NCBI GenBank assembly: GCA_003243455.1
Contig: QFQS01000006.1
Location: 95,079-159,078 of the forward strand
Length of the DNA stretch: 64,000 nucleotides
Source of the DNA: Cereibacter sphaeroides
GTDB lineage: Bacteria; Pseudomonadota; Alphaproteobacteria; Rhodobacterales; Rhodobacteraceae
Direction of reading: 5' to 3'
The notes under the pieces were generated by a model that saw only the letters and a list, made by a program, of their open reading frames with translations, ran no database searches and was not told where the DNA came from. Below are positions 16,596-24,641 of this stretch, piece after piece (positions within the stretch are counted from its first letter, which is position 1; every line of letters starts with the position of its first letter). Both the position numbers and the translations under genes were made by a program.

Positions 16596-18680
16596 CTATC
16601 GGGCGTCAAGATCGTCAAAACTGCTGCTGTCCCGGATCAGCCGGTCGATCAGCGGCGCCACCGCCCAGAATGCCGGGGCCTCCGGCTCATAGCGCCGTAG
16701 ATCGGCGCGCAGCAGCAACAACCCCCGCTCCGTCGCCCAGGACAGCGGCCCGCCGCGCCAGCGCGGGAAACCATAGCCCGCCACCATCGCCGCATCTATG
16801 TCGGACGCGCGCAACGCAACGCCCTCGCCCAACACCCGCGCGGCCTCATTCGCCATGGCCGTCAGCCCACGCAGGCGGATTTCCTCGCCCCCGACGCGAC
16901 GCGGAACGATGCCCTTGGCCGCACGCAACTCGGCCAGCAGCGCCAGCATCTCGGGATCCTCGCGCAGACCGCCCTCGCCGTGCAAATAGTAGCCCTGCCC
17001 CGTCTCTTGCCCCAACCGGCCCGCGCCAACCAGCAGGTCCAGCAACTCGCCCGCGGGCGGCGCGCGGCCAAGCTCGGCCAGCCGTTGCCGCGCAGACCAG
17101 TCCTGATCCAGCCCGACCAGATCGGCCACCTCGTATGGCCCTTTGATGAAACCGAATTCGCGGAACGCGCCATCCACGGCGGCAGGCGTGGCGCCAGCTT
17201 CGACGATCATGTCGCAGGCCGTGCGCAAAGCGGCCATCAGCCGCGCACCCACCAGACCCTCGGCGGCGCGAACCCTGACCGCAAGCCGTCCCAACCGGCG
17301 CAGCAAGGCAGCCGCCGTCGCAACCGCCTCGGGCGCCGTTGCGGGCGAGACGGCGATTTCGGCCAGACGCGAACCACTGGGCAGGCCAAGATGCAGCCCC
17401 ACCACATCGACCGGCCTGCCGCAAACCTCACCCAGAACCGCAGGATCCAGCGTCGACACCGCGGTCACGACAACCCCGCCCTCCGGCAAGAGCGGCGCAA
17501 GTGCGGTCAGCACTTCGGCCTTCAGCACCTCATCCTCGGGCAGCGCCTCGATCACCAGATCGGCGGCGCCAAGCGCAGACAGATCGGCACCCGGCGTCAA
17601 CCGTTCCCATGCGGCATCCCGTGCGGATTCGGTGCTGGCGCCGCTGGCGATCGCTGCCTCCTGCAACTCGGCAACCCGGCCCAGACCAGCGACCAGCGCC
17701 CCGCTGTCACGCGCAACGGCGATCACGCGCAGCCCGGCGTTCAGCGCGGCATCGGCGATCAGCGCGCCCCGCCGGCCAAGGCCGATGACCCCGATGGTTC
17801 CCACATTGCGCGGATTTGCTCCCGCCTCGGGAAAAGCGGCCAGCCGCCGCTCGGCCAGAAAGGCGCGGCGCAGGCCCGCCGACTCCGGCCCTGCCGCCAG
17901 ATCCTCGAAAGCGGCGCGTTCAAACGCCAACCCCTGGTCAAAGGACAAAAGCTGCGCCGCCTCGACACAATCGACGATGCGCCCCGGCGCTGGCAGACGG
18001 TCGTCCACCCTCGCCCGCGCCTCGGCGACCTCGCGCTGATAAGTTGCGGCGTCGCGCATGCCCTCGCGCCGGTCGCGCGTCCGGCGCGGCGGCGCAGCCT
18101 CAGATGCCATCTCGGCGGCAAGCGCCGTGGCAGCGACCCAAAGCCCCTCATCCACCACGGCATCCACCAACCCCACCGACTGCGCCTCGGCAGCCGAAAC
18201 CGGCTTGCCCGTCAACATCATACGCAAAGACGCCGCCGCACCGATCAGGCGCGGCGTCCGTTGCGTGCCGCCAGCACCGGGCAGCAGCCCAAGGTTCACC
18301 TCGGGCAAGCCAAAGCGCGCGGCAGGCGCGGCCAGCCGCACATGCGCGGCCAGCGCCAGCTCCATCCCACCCCCCAGGGCCGCGCCCTGCACGGCAGCGA
18401 TAACCGGCTTGGACGAGGCTTCGATCCGGTTGCACAGTTCGGGCAGGATCGGCACACCCTCGGTGACAGGCTTGCCAAACTCCCGGATGTCCGCCCCTGC
18501 GGAAAAGGTATTGCCGACCGAACGCAGCACGATCGCACCGACGCCCGGATCGTCCAGTGCCCTCTGCAACGCCTCGGCCAGCCCGGCGCGCACAGCGGCA
18601 CCCAGCGCGTTGACAGGGCTTGCATCAATGGTGATCAGCGACACCGCCCCGTCACGCTCTTGCCGCACCACCTGGCTCAT
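16596..18680 (-). CDS. Enoyl-CoA hydratase / 3-hydroxyacyl-CoA dehydrogenase-like fusion (FadB/FadJ family)
   Basis: The ATG at 18680 has a strong GGAGGA ribosome binding site; an upstream extension to 18785 lacks support. The product has 694 residues. The N-terminal crotonase domain (about 1-185) has both catalytic glutamates, in GGGMELALAAH and FGLPEVNLGLLPGAGGTQ. The NAD-binding domain begins IGVIGLGRRGALIADAAL at about 295. The dehydrogenase active site is altered: the E. coli FadB SNTST segment reads TAVST, HFFNP reads HLGLP, and the later NR reads AR. His and the following Glu (LAEI) remain. The hydratase is probably active; the dehydrogenase may not be. The likely role is in a fatty-acid or CoA-thioester pathway. 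Confidence 0.85.
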   Translation of the reverse strand: MSQVVRQERDGAVSLITIDASPVNALGAAVRAGLAEALQRALDDPGVGAIVLRSVGNTFSAGADIREFGKPVTEGVPILPELCNRIEASSKPVIAAVQGAALGGGMELALAAHVRLAAPAARFGLPEVNLGLLPGAGGTQRTPRLIGAAASLRMMLTGKPVSAAEAQSVGLVDAVVDEGLWVAATALAAEMASEAAPPRRTRDRREGMRDAATYQREVAEARARVDDRLPAPGRIVDCVEAAQLLSFDQGLAFERAAFEDLAAGPESAGLRRAFLAERRLAAFPEAGANPRNVGTIGVIGLGRRGALIADAALNAGLRVIAVARDSGALVAGLGRVAELQEAAIASGASTESARDAAWERLTPGADLSALGAADLVIEALPEDEVLKAEVLTALAPLLPEGGVVVTAVSTLDPAVLGEVCGRPVDVVGLHLGLPSGSRLAEIAVSPATAPEAVATAAALLRRLGRLAVRVRAAEGLVGARLMAALRTACDMIVEAGATPAAVDGAFREFGFIKGPYEVADLVGLDQDWSARQRLAELGRAPPAGELLDLLVGAGRLGQETGQGYYLHGEGGLREDPEMLALLAELRAAKGIVPRRVGGEEIRLRGLTAMANEAARVLGEGVALRASDIDAAMVAGYGFPRWRGGPLSWATERGLLLLRADLRRYEPEAPAFWAVAPLIDRLIRDSSSFDDLDAR

Positions 18681-18822
18681 CCCGCGTCCTCCTGCTCTGC
18701 CGTTCATTTGTAAGGCGCGGCAGCGACTTGGCAACGGGCTGATTGCACGATGCAACGCATGGTGACACTTGCGTTGCACCCGCACTTACCGCCAACTTCG
18801 CAGGAATAGTGGAGGGGCTGAC

Positions 18823-19248
18823 ATGAATCCGGCAGACTGGCTGATGGGCTTCCTTGGCGGACTGATGATCGGCGGCGCGGCGGCGGCCTATCTGCTGCTG
18901 AACGGCAGGATCATGGGCGCCTCCGGCATATTCGGCAGGCTGATCGACGGCAGCGACCGTGCGGGCCGCCCCGAGGCGGCGGCATTTGTGACCGGGATGA
19001 TCGCCCTGCCCGCGCTGATGGCAATGGGCAGTGGGGCCTCGACCAACCTGACCGGGAATGTCGCCATCATCGTCGTCGCAGGGCTGCTTGTCGGCATCGG
19101 CACAAGATTGGCCGGGGGTTGCACATCGGGGCACGGCGTTTGCGGAATGTCGCGCCTGTCGCCCCGCAGCCTGATTGCAACGATGGTCTATCTGTCTGCC
19201 GGGGTGGTCGTGATGGCCTTTGCCCGCCACGTATTGGGGTTGATCTGA
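18823..19248 (+). CDS. YeeE/YedE family sulfur-transport-like membrane protein, first subunit
   Basis: The ATG at 18823 follows a GGAGGGG ribosome binding site; the product has 141 residues. It has four hydrophobic segments and the YeeE/YedE signature GGCTSGHGVCGMSRLSPRS near residue 100, including the conserved cysteines thought to handle thiosulfate or other sulfur species. Its stop overlaps the start of the next gene (TGATG), so the two halves are made together, as in split YeeE/YedE pairs. It is divergent from the FadB-like gene. Confidence 0.88.
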   Translation: MNPADWLMGFLGGLMIGGAAAAYLLLNGRIMGASGIFGRLIDGSDRAGRPEAAAFVTGMIALPALMAMGSGASTNLTGNVAIIVVAGLLVGIGTRLAGGCTSGHGVCGMSRLSPRSLIATMVYLSAGVVVMAFARHVLGLI

Positions 19249-20114
19249 TGCGGATGGTCACAGCCCTGCTATGCGGCGCCCTGTTCGGGGCGGGTCTGTT
19301 CGTGTCGGGGATGACGGATACGTTGAAAGTGCAGGGATTTCTCGACATCTTCGGTGCCTGGAATCCGACTTTGGCCTTTGTCCTTGGCGGCGCGATCCTG
19401 CCCATGGCGCTCGCCTGGCGCGTGGCGACTGGACGCGAGCGTAGCTTGCTCGGTGCACCGCTGCCCGGACCGCCGCCCGCCACTATCGACCGGCGCCTGA
19501 TCGCGGGGTCGGCGCTGTTCGGCGCAGGCTGGGCACTGGCGGGCCTCTGCCCCGGTCCGGCGCTGGCGTCACTCAGCTTCGGCGGGGCGCGCGGGCTGGT
19601 CTTTATCCTGGCGATGGCGGCGGGTATGCTGGCCGCAGGCCCCATCGGGGCGCATCTATTCGCCAGTATTCGCAAAGGAACAGCCATGGACATCCGCCCC
19701 CTGACCGACAGCTATGCCGTATCTCCCCAGATCGCCCTCGACGATTTCCCGGCGATAAGGGCGGCGGGCTATGTCACGGTCATCGACAATCGCCCCGACG
19801 GCGAGATCCCTGCGGATTTGCACACCGCCCGCATGCGTGCGGCTGCCGAGGCGGCGGGCCTGCGATTTGTCGCCAACCCGATCATCGGAGGGGCCATGAC
19901 CATGGCCAATGTCGAGGCGCAGAAGGTCGCCATGGCAGAATCCTCCGGTCCGGTCTTCGCCTATTGCGCCTCGGGCAACCGCTCTTCGCAGGTCTGGGCG
20001 CTGGCCCATGCCGGGACGCGCCCGACGGATGAGCTTATCTCGATCCCCGCCCGCTTCGGCTATCAGCTGGAAGGTCTGCGCGGTCAGATCGACATGCTGG
20101 CCACACGCGGCTAG
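19248..20114 (+). CDS. YeeE/YedE second subunit (DUF6691-like) fused to TIGR01244/DUF442 sulfurtransferase-phosphatase domain
   Basis: The product has 288 residues. Residues 1-146 are a four-helix YeeE/YedE half with ALAGLCPGPAL carrying the expected cysteine. Residues 147-288 are a TIGR01244/DUF442 domain with the P-loop cysteine motif CASGNRSS at about residue 240, of the dual-specificity-phosphatase/rhodanese type. At the junction there is an in-frame ATG (19686) with an AAAGGAA Shine-Dalgarno 5 bases before it, so the soluble domain may also be made alone. In other bacteria the two domains are usually separate genes. A sulfur-relay role, import plus sulfur transfer, is the natural inference. 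Confidence 0.85.
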   Translation: MRMVTALLCGALFGAGLFVSGMTDTLKVQGFLDIFGAWNPTLAFVLGGAILPMALAWRVATGRERSLLGAPLPGPPPATIDRRLIAGSALFGAGWALAGLCPGPALASLSFGGARGLVFILAMAAGMLAAGPIGAHLFASIRKGTAMDIRPLTDSYAVSPQIALDDFPAIRAAGYVTVIDNRPDGEIPADLHTARMRAAAEAAGLRFVANPIIGGAMTMANVEAQKVAMAESSGPVFAYCASGNRSSQVWALAHAGTRPTDELISIPARFGYQLEGLRGQIDMLATRG

Positions 20115-20127
20115 CATTTATCCAGCG

Positions 20128-20198
20128 GCGCGCGCCCTTGGCGCGCAAGCGATACGTAAGCGCGCCAAGGCGCGCGTGCCTCCGGGGGGGATATTTTT
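20128..20198 (+). terminator. Terminator hairpin plus GGATATTTTT element (repeat family 1, copy A)
   Basis: A long GC stem pairs 20128-20146 with 20160-20176 with one bulged base and is followed by CTCCGGGGGGGATATTTTT. It lies 13 bases after the fusion gene. The downstream element recurs at copies B and C near 26.0 and 31.7 kb, always 3' of a gene in the same orientation. Confidence 0.65.
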
Positions 20199-20215
20199 CA
20201 ACAGAAGAATGAAAG
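20179..20215 (+). repeat. Dispersed 3'-end repeat family 1, copy A
   Basis: The tail CCGGGGGGGATATTTTTCAA followed by CAGAAGAATGAAAG matches, in gene orientation, the minus-strand copies B and C (CCCCCGAGGATATTTG then AACAGGAG / AACGGAAG). It is divergent from the other two in the GC part but shares the GGATATTT core and the purine-rich tail. Confidence 0.55.
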
Positions 20216-20232
20216 GGGCTGCGTCGGCACTT

Positions 20233-21174
20233 TCAGCCGGCCGCGACACTGGCGACGACCTTCATATCCACCACCTGGCCGGGCGGCTCGGCACTGGCGG
20301 GTTCCGGGATCAGCCGGATCGCCCGCATCCCCCGGTTCTGGCCCAGCTTCCCGGCGGCGAGCGGGCGCCCGTCCAGCCCCTGCAGCACGATCTGCTCCAG
20401 CGCCGCCATCGGCAGGGGAACGACATCGCCCGACTTCAGCCCCATCACGGCGGAAAGCGGCACGGTCACGCGGTGCAGAACGGCGGCCAGATCGGCCTCG
20501 GTCCGCATGACCTGATCGCTCAACGCCTGGGTGAACATCGCGGCAGCCACCGGCGGCGGCAGCGCTTCGGGCGCGGGGCTGGGCAGGCGCCCCCTGCCCT
20601 CGGCCGGCAGCGCCAGCAGCACCGGCCCCGACTTTGCCCCCCCCGCCAGCCGGACCTCGGCCAGCAGCACACGGTAGCTGTCCTCTTCCAGCAGCAGCCC
20701 CAGGGGGCGCGGATCGTCGAGGAAAGAAGCATAACGGAACCCGCCCGCCCAGGTCAGGTCGCCCTCATACTCCAGCCCCGTTTCCAGATCGGCCATCGCC
20801 CTGTCGATCAGCCCGGCAACCATCGTGGCATCGGTCCGCGTCGGCTTGCGCGCGGGTGGCGCGATGGTGGTGACACGGCCCATCGTCTGCATTTCGATCA
20901 TCGCCGACAGCACGGGCGGCGACAGGGCGAGGATGCCAAGTCCCTCTCCCGGTCCCTCCAGCACCGCGATCAGCGCGCGCTCGGGCGCAAGTTCGAGCAA
21001 TTCGGCAAGGCTCAGCCGCGACACCGACAGGCGCGCCACCTCCAGCGGCAGGGCGATCACATCATTCGCAGCCCGCGCCAGCGCCAGCCGCCACTGGCGA
21101 TCCGCCCCCGGCCCGCCGTCCGATCGCGCGGCGCGCGCCGCCGCCACCTTACGCCTGATCACTTCGCCTGCCAC
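20233..21174 (-). CDS. FliM/FliN-type flagellar switch C-terminal domain protein (orphan)
   Basis: The product has 313 residues. The last 80 residues carry the SpoA (FliM/FliN C-terminal) pattern: HRVTVPLSAVMGLKSGDVVPLP followed by VLQGLDGRPLAAGKLGQNRGMRAIRL. The middle region (about 35-200) fits a degenerate FliM-like middle domain. No other flagellar or chemotaxis gene lies in this window. It may be a motor switch relative separated from its cluster, or an exapted protein in a non-motile strain. The SpoA recognition is good; the role is open. The codon use and GC match the neighbours. Confidence 0.72.
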   Translation of the reverse strand: MAGEVIRRKVAAARAARSDGGPGADRQWRLALARAANDVIALPLEVARLSVSRLSLAELLELAPERALIAVLEGPGEGLGILALSPPVLSAMIEMQTMGRVTTIAPPARKPTRTDATMVAGLIDRAMADLETGLEYEGDLTWAGGFRYASFLDDPRPLGLLLEEDSYRVLLAEVRLAGGAKSGPVLLALPAEGRGRLPSPAPEALPPPVAAAMFTQALSDQVMRTEADLAAVLHRVTVPLSAVMGLKSGDVVPLPMAALEQIVLQGLDGRPLAAGKLGQNRGMRAIRLIPEPASAEPPGQVVDMKVVASVAAG

Positions 21175-21240
21175 GCGCCCTTGCCCCCGTTCTGATTGCC
21201 GGGAAAGGCTGCCACTTCACCCTTAACAAAGCGTGGAAAT

Positions 21241-23940
21241 TCACGCAGCCTTTCGCAGCCGCAGCGGAAAGGTCACGCGAAAGGCGGTGCCGCTCTGCCC
21301 CGGCAGATAGGTGACGGTGCCGCCCAGATTGGCCATCACCTCGCGGCAGATCGCAAGGCCCAGGCCTGCCCCGCCCGCGCGGCTTCCTTCGCTGAGCCGC
21401 GCGAATTTTTCAAAGATCAGCGCCCGGTTTTCCTCACCGATACCGCGACCATTGTCGATCACGTCCACCACCACCTGCGCGCCCCGCTGCCGCACTGCGA
21501 TGCGCAATTCCGGCGGTTCGGTCGCGCAGTATTTCCGCGCGTTCGAGATCAGGTTGATGAAGACCTGCACCATCCGGTCGGCATCGGTGCGCACGAAGAT
21601 ACCCTCGGTCGCCGGATCGCGATGCACCGCAAAACGACGCTCGGGCCGCACATGCGCCGCCGCGACCAGCGCGCGGTCGATCATGTCGGACAGGCGCGCC
21701 AGCCCAAGGTCCAGCTGCATCGTGCCGCTTTCCATCACGCTCAGATCCAGCAAGTCATCCAGCAGCCGGGTCAGCCTTATCGCCTCGTCATGAATGATCC
21801 CCGCATGCTTTCGCGCCATCTCGGGCGGCAGGTCGCCCTCCATCAGGATTTCCGAGAAGGCCCGGATCGAGGTCATGGGCGTGCGCAATTCATGGCTGAT
21901 CTGGCTCAGGAAAGCATCCTTCTGGACCGACAACTGGGTCAGCTTTTCGTTGACCTCGCGCAACTGCCGCGCCGTCCGGGTCAGTTCCTGCGACTGCGCT
22001 TCCAGCCGGGCGGAATATTCCATGATCTGCGCGGTCTCGTTGGCCACCGCCATCAGATCCTCGACCGAGACCGCCGCCCCGCCGACGCTCTGGCTGATCA
22101 TGGCGTGCGCCGTCGCCGCACCGACCGAACCGGATAGCCGCCGCTCCAGCGCGCCGATGAAGGCGGGCACCGGATCGGGCAGCAGGCCGACCTTGCCCTG
22201 CGCCTTGGCCTCGGCCTCGAAAAACGCCAGTGCCTCATCCTCGCCTAAGATACGCTGGCTCAGCACCAGCAGATCCTCGGCGGCTGCGGGGCCACGGGTC
22301 CAGCCGCCCGTCGCCATCGCATCCTCGAACACGTTGACGAAAGCCGCGCCCTGCACCCGCTCGACCGGCCCCGGAAAGGTCAGGATCGAGCCCAGGCAGA
22401 AGGCCGCGATGTTCACCACCATCGACCAGAACATCGCATGCAGCAGCGGGTCCATCCCCGCAACGCCGAACAGCGCCTGCGGCCGCAGCCAGCCGATACC
22501 CCATGGCCCATCGGCCATGACGCTGGCCGACAGCACCGCATCGGGCCCAAAGGACGGCAGGTACAGCGCATAGGTCCAGACCGCCGCCCCGGCGGCCAGC
22601 CCGGCGACCGCCCCCACGCGAGTGGCCCCGCGCCAGAACATGCCACCGATCATCGCGGGCAAGATCTGCGCCGCGCCAACGAAAGAGATAAGCCCGATGG
22701 CCGCCAGCGCCTCCGACCCGCCCGACAGCCGGAAATAAGCGTATCCCAGCGCCACGACCCCGGCGATGGACAGCCGCCGCGCCCGCAGGATCACGCGGCG
22801 CACGTCCCCCGTCACCGACTGCCCCGGCCCGCCCTGCGCCGGGCGCAGCCACAGCCACAACGGCATGACGATATGGTTCGACACCATCGTCGCCAACGCA
22901 ATCGACGCCACGATGACCATGGATGTGGCCGAGGAAAATCCGCCCAGGAACGCCAGCATCGCCAATCCGCCCTGCCCCTGCGACAGTGGCAGCGTCAGCA
23001 CGAACAGATCGGGGTTCGATCCCTCAGGCATAAGCTGCAACCCGATGACGGCAATCGGCACCACGAACAGGCTCATCGCCAGCAGGTATAGCGGGAAAGC
23101 CCAGCTCGCAGTGCCAAGGTGACGCTCGTTGACGTTTTCCACCACCGTCACCTGGAACATCCGTGGCAGGCACAGCACGGCGGCGGCCGCCAGAAAGATC
23201 AGGCCCGCCCAGCGCCCCGGCTGCAACTCCCACTCCGCCACCTGAGACGCCTCGATGCGGTCAAAGACATCCGCAGGCCCGCCCGCCAGCCCCCAGACGA
23301 CGAAGATGCCCACGGCGAGCAATGCAACCAGTTTTACCACTGCCTCCACCGCAATGGCGGTGACGACGCCATGGTGACGCTCGTTTGCGTCAAGGTTCCG
23401 GGTGCCGAACAACACCGTGAAAAGCGCCAGCCCCACCGCCACCCAAAACGCCGTCGCGGCCTTGTCCGGCACAGGGCCACCCGTTTCGGTGGCGCTTGCA
23501 AAGACCTCGAAAGACAGCACCACCGACTGCAATTGCAGCGCGATATAGGGCGTCGCCGCCACCACCGAGATCAGCGTGACGATCACGCCCAGCAGGTTCG
23601 ACTTGCCATATCGGGAAGAGATCAGGTCGGCGATCGAGGTGATCCGCTGCGTCTTGCCGATCCGCACCAGCTTGCGCAGCACCCACCACCAGCCGACAAA
23701 GACCAGCGTCGGCCCCAGATAGATCGTCGCGAACTCCAGCCCCGAGCGGGCCGCGTAGCCAACCGCGCCATAAAAGGTCCAGGCGGTGCAATAGATCGAC
23801 AGCGACAGCGTGTAGATCATCGGTGACCGCAGCCAGGGAATCGACCGCCGCGCCGCCCGCCGCTCGACGGCAAAGGCGACAAGGAACAGGAGGATCACAT
23901 AAGTCAGGCAGACAAGGACAAGGATGTTGAAGGGGACCAT
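21241..23940 (-). CDS. Hybrid SLC5 transporter-histidine kinase (CbrA/CrbS-like)
   Basis: The ATG at 23940 overlaps the stop of the upstream small gene (TGATG). The product has 899 residues. About 1-490 are a sodium/solute symporter (SLC5) domain of about 13 helices, followed by a STAC linker (about 500-580). A dimerisation helix carries the phospho-acceptor His in ISHELRTPMTSIRAF near residue 682. The HATPase domain has the N box INLISNARKY, the G1 box DNGRGIG and the G2 box GAGLGLAI. This architecture is that of CbrA/CrbS sensors of amino acids, acetate or short carbon compounds. It is last in an operon after a receiver protein and a small membrane protein. Confidence 0.9.
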   Translation of the reverse strand: MVPFNILVLVCLTYVILLFLVAFAVERRAARRSIPWLRSPMIYTLSLSIYCTAWTFYGAVGYAARSGLEFATIYLGPTLVFVGWWWVLRKLVRIGKTQRITSIADLISSRYGKSNLLGVIVTLISVVAATPYIALQLQSVVLSFEVFASATETGGPVPDKAATAFWVAVGLALFTVLFGTRNLDANERHHGVVTAIAVEAVVKLVALLAVGIFVVWGLAGGPADVFDRIEASQVAEWELQPGRWAGLIFLAAAAVLCLPRMFQVTVVENVNERHLGTASWAFPLYLLAMSLFVVPIAVIGLQLMPEGSNPDLFVLTLPLSQGQGGLAMLAFLGGFSSATSMVIVASIALATMVSNHIVMPLWLWLRPAQGGPGQSVTGDVRRVILRARRLSIAGVVALGYAYFRLSGGSEALAAIGLISFVGAAQILPAMIGGMFWRGATRVGAVAGLAAGAAVWTYALYLPSFGPDAVLSASVMADGPWGIGWLRPQALFGVAGMDPLLHAMFWSMVVNIAAFCLGSILTFPGPVERVQGAAFVNVFEDAMATGGWTRGPAAAEDLLVLSQRILGEDEALAFFEAEAKAQGKVGLLPDPVPAFIGALERRLSGSVGAATAHAMISQSVGGAAVSVEDLMAVANETAQIMEYSARLEAQSQELTRTARQLREVNEKLTQLSVQKDAFLSQISHELRTPMTSIRAFSEILMEGDLPPEMARKHAGIIHDEAIRLTRLLDDLLDLSVMESGTMQLDLGLARLSDMIDRALVAAAHVRPERRFAVHRDPATEGIFVRTDADRMVQVFINLISNARKYCATEPPELRIAVRQRGAQVVVDVIDNGRGIGEENRALIFEKFARLSEGSRAGGAGLGLAICREVMANLGGTVTYLPGQSGTAFRVTFPLRLRKAA

Positions 23941-24209
23941 CAGCCCTCGCCATCCCCGGAATTCGGCGGCTCGGCGCCAACCAGCCCGCGCGACAATAGC
24001 CGCGAGATCACGATCAGCCCGGCCCAGACCCCAAACAGGTAAAGCCCGTCCTGTGCCGTCCGCCGCCCTTCGCCCAGACCCGGCTCCCACAGGATCGGCA
24101 GCAGGAAAAGAAACAGGCCGAACACCGGCAAAAGCCGCGCCGCATCGACGCGCCTCCGCCGCCGATAGGGCCTGCGCTGCAGGAAAAGCGGAAGACCCGG
24201 CCGCCTCAT
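23940..24209 (-). CDS. Small membrane protein (89 aa) between receiver and sensor kinase genes
   Basis: The product has 89 residues: a strongly basic N-terminus (RRPGLPLFLQRRPYRRRRR) and two hydrophobic segments (about 25-43 and 55-73). It overlaps the receiver gene by 4 bases (ATGA) upstream and the SLC5-kinase gene by one base downstream. It is therefore translated with both. No family was recognised. Its placement suggests an accessory subunit of the sensor complex, which is inference only. Confidence 0.72.
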   Translation of the reverse strand: MRRPGLPLFLQRRPYRRRRRVDAARLLPVFGLFLFLLPILWEPGLGEGRRTAQDGLYLFGVWAGLIVISRLLSRGLVGAEPPNSGDGEG

Positions 24210-24574
24210 GCGCCTGCCAACTGCCGGACCGATGCCAATATCTCGGCATTGGAGAAAGGTTTCGACATGAACCCGCTGGCCCCGATCCGCGCCGCCTCGG
24301 CCCGGTCGCGCTCCTGCCCCTTGGCGGTCAGCATCAGCACCGGCAGGTTCTCGGTCGCCGCATCGGCGCGCAGGGCGGCGAGTATCTCGAACCCGCTGCG
24401 GCCCGGCAGCATCACGTCAAGGATCACCAGATCGGGATGCGCCTCGCGAACAGCGGCCTCTGCGCCCAATCCGTCCGAAATTGCAGACACATGCCAGCCA
24501 TCCCGCATCAGGATGAAGCGGATCGCCTCGATGATGTTCGGCTCGTCCTCGATCAGCAGAACATGCTTGCCCAT
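24206..24574 (-). CDS. Single-domain response regulator (CheY-like receiver)
   Basis: The product has 122 residues, a receiver domain with no output domain. The acidic pocket is LLIEDEPN (residues 6-13), the phospho-acceptor Asp is in LVILDVMLPGRSG (about 53), and the conserved Thr/Ser and Lys are in LMLTAKG and MSKPFS. It is first in the operon with the small membrane protein and the SLC5-kinase. With no DNA-binding domain, it must signal through a partner protein or a phosphorelay. Confidence 0.92.
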   Translation of the reverse strand: MGKHVLLIEDEPNIIEAIRFILMRDGWHVSAISDGLGAEAAVREAHPDLVILDVMLPGRSGFEILAALRADAATENLPVLMLTAKGQERDRAEAARIGASGFMSKPFSNAEILASVRQLAGA

Positions 24575-24641
24575 CCCGCCTTAGGCCCTCCCTGCCCCCA
24601 GTAAGACTATCCGCGAAAAACCGGCCCCCTGTCAAAACCCG

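Noticed and set aside
16980..18713. A 577-residue plus-strand frame opposite the FadB-like gene
   Set aside because: It is rich in Arg, Gln, Pro and His and mirrors the coding strand; the FadB-like gene explains the region.
19686..20114. Treating the TIGR01244 domain as a separate gene
   Set aside because: The frame is continuous with the YeeE/YedE half; the internal start is recorded as a finding, not as a separate gene.
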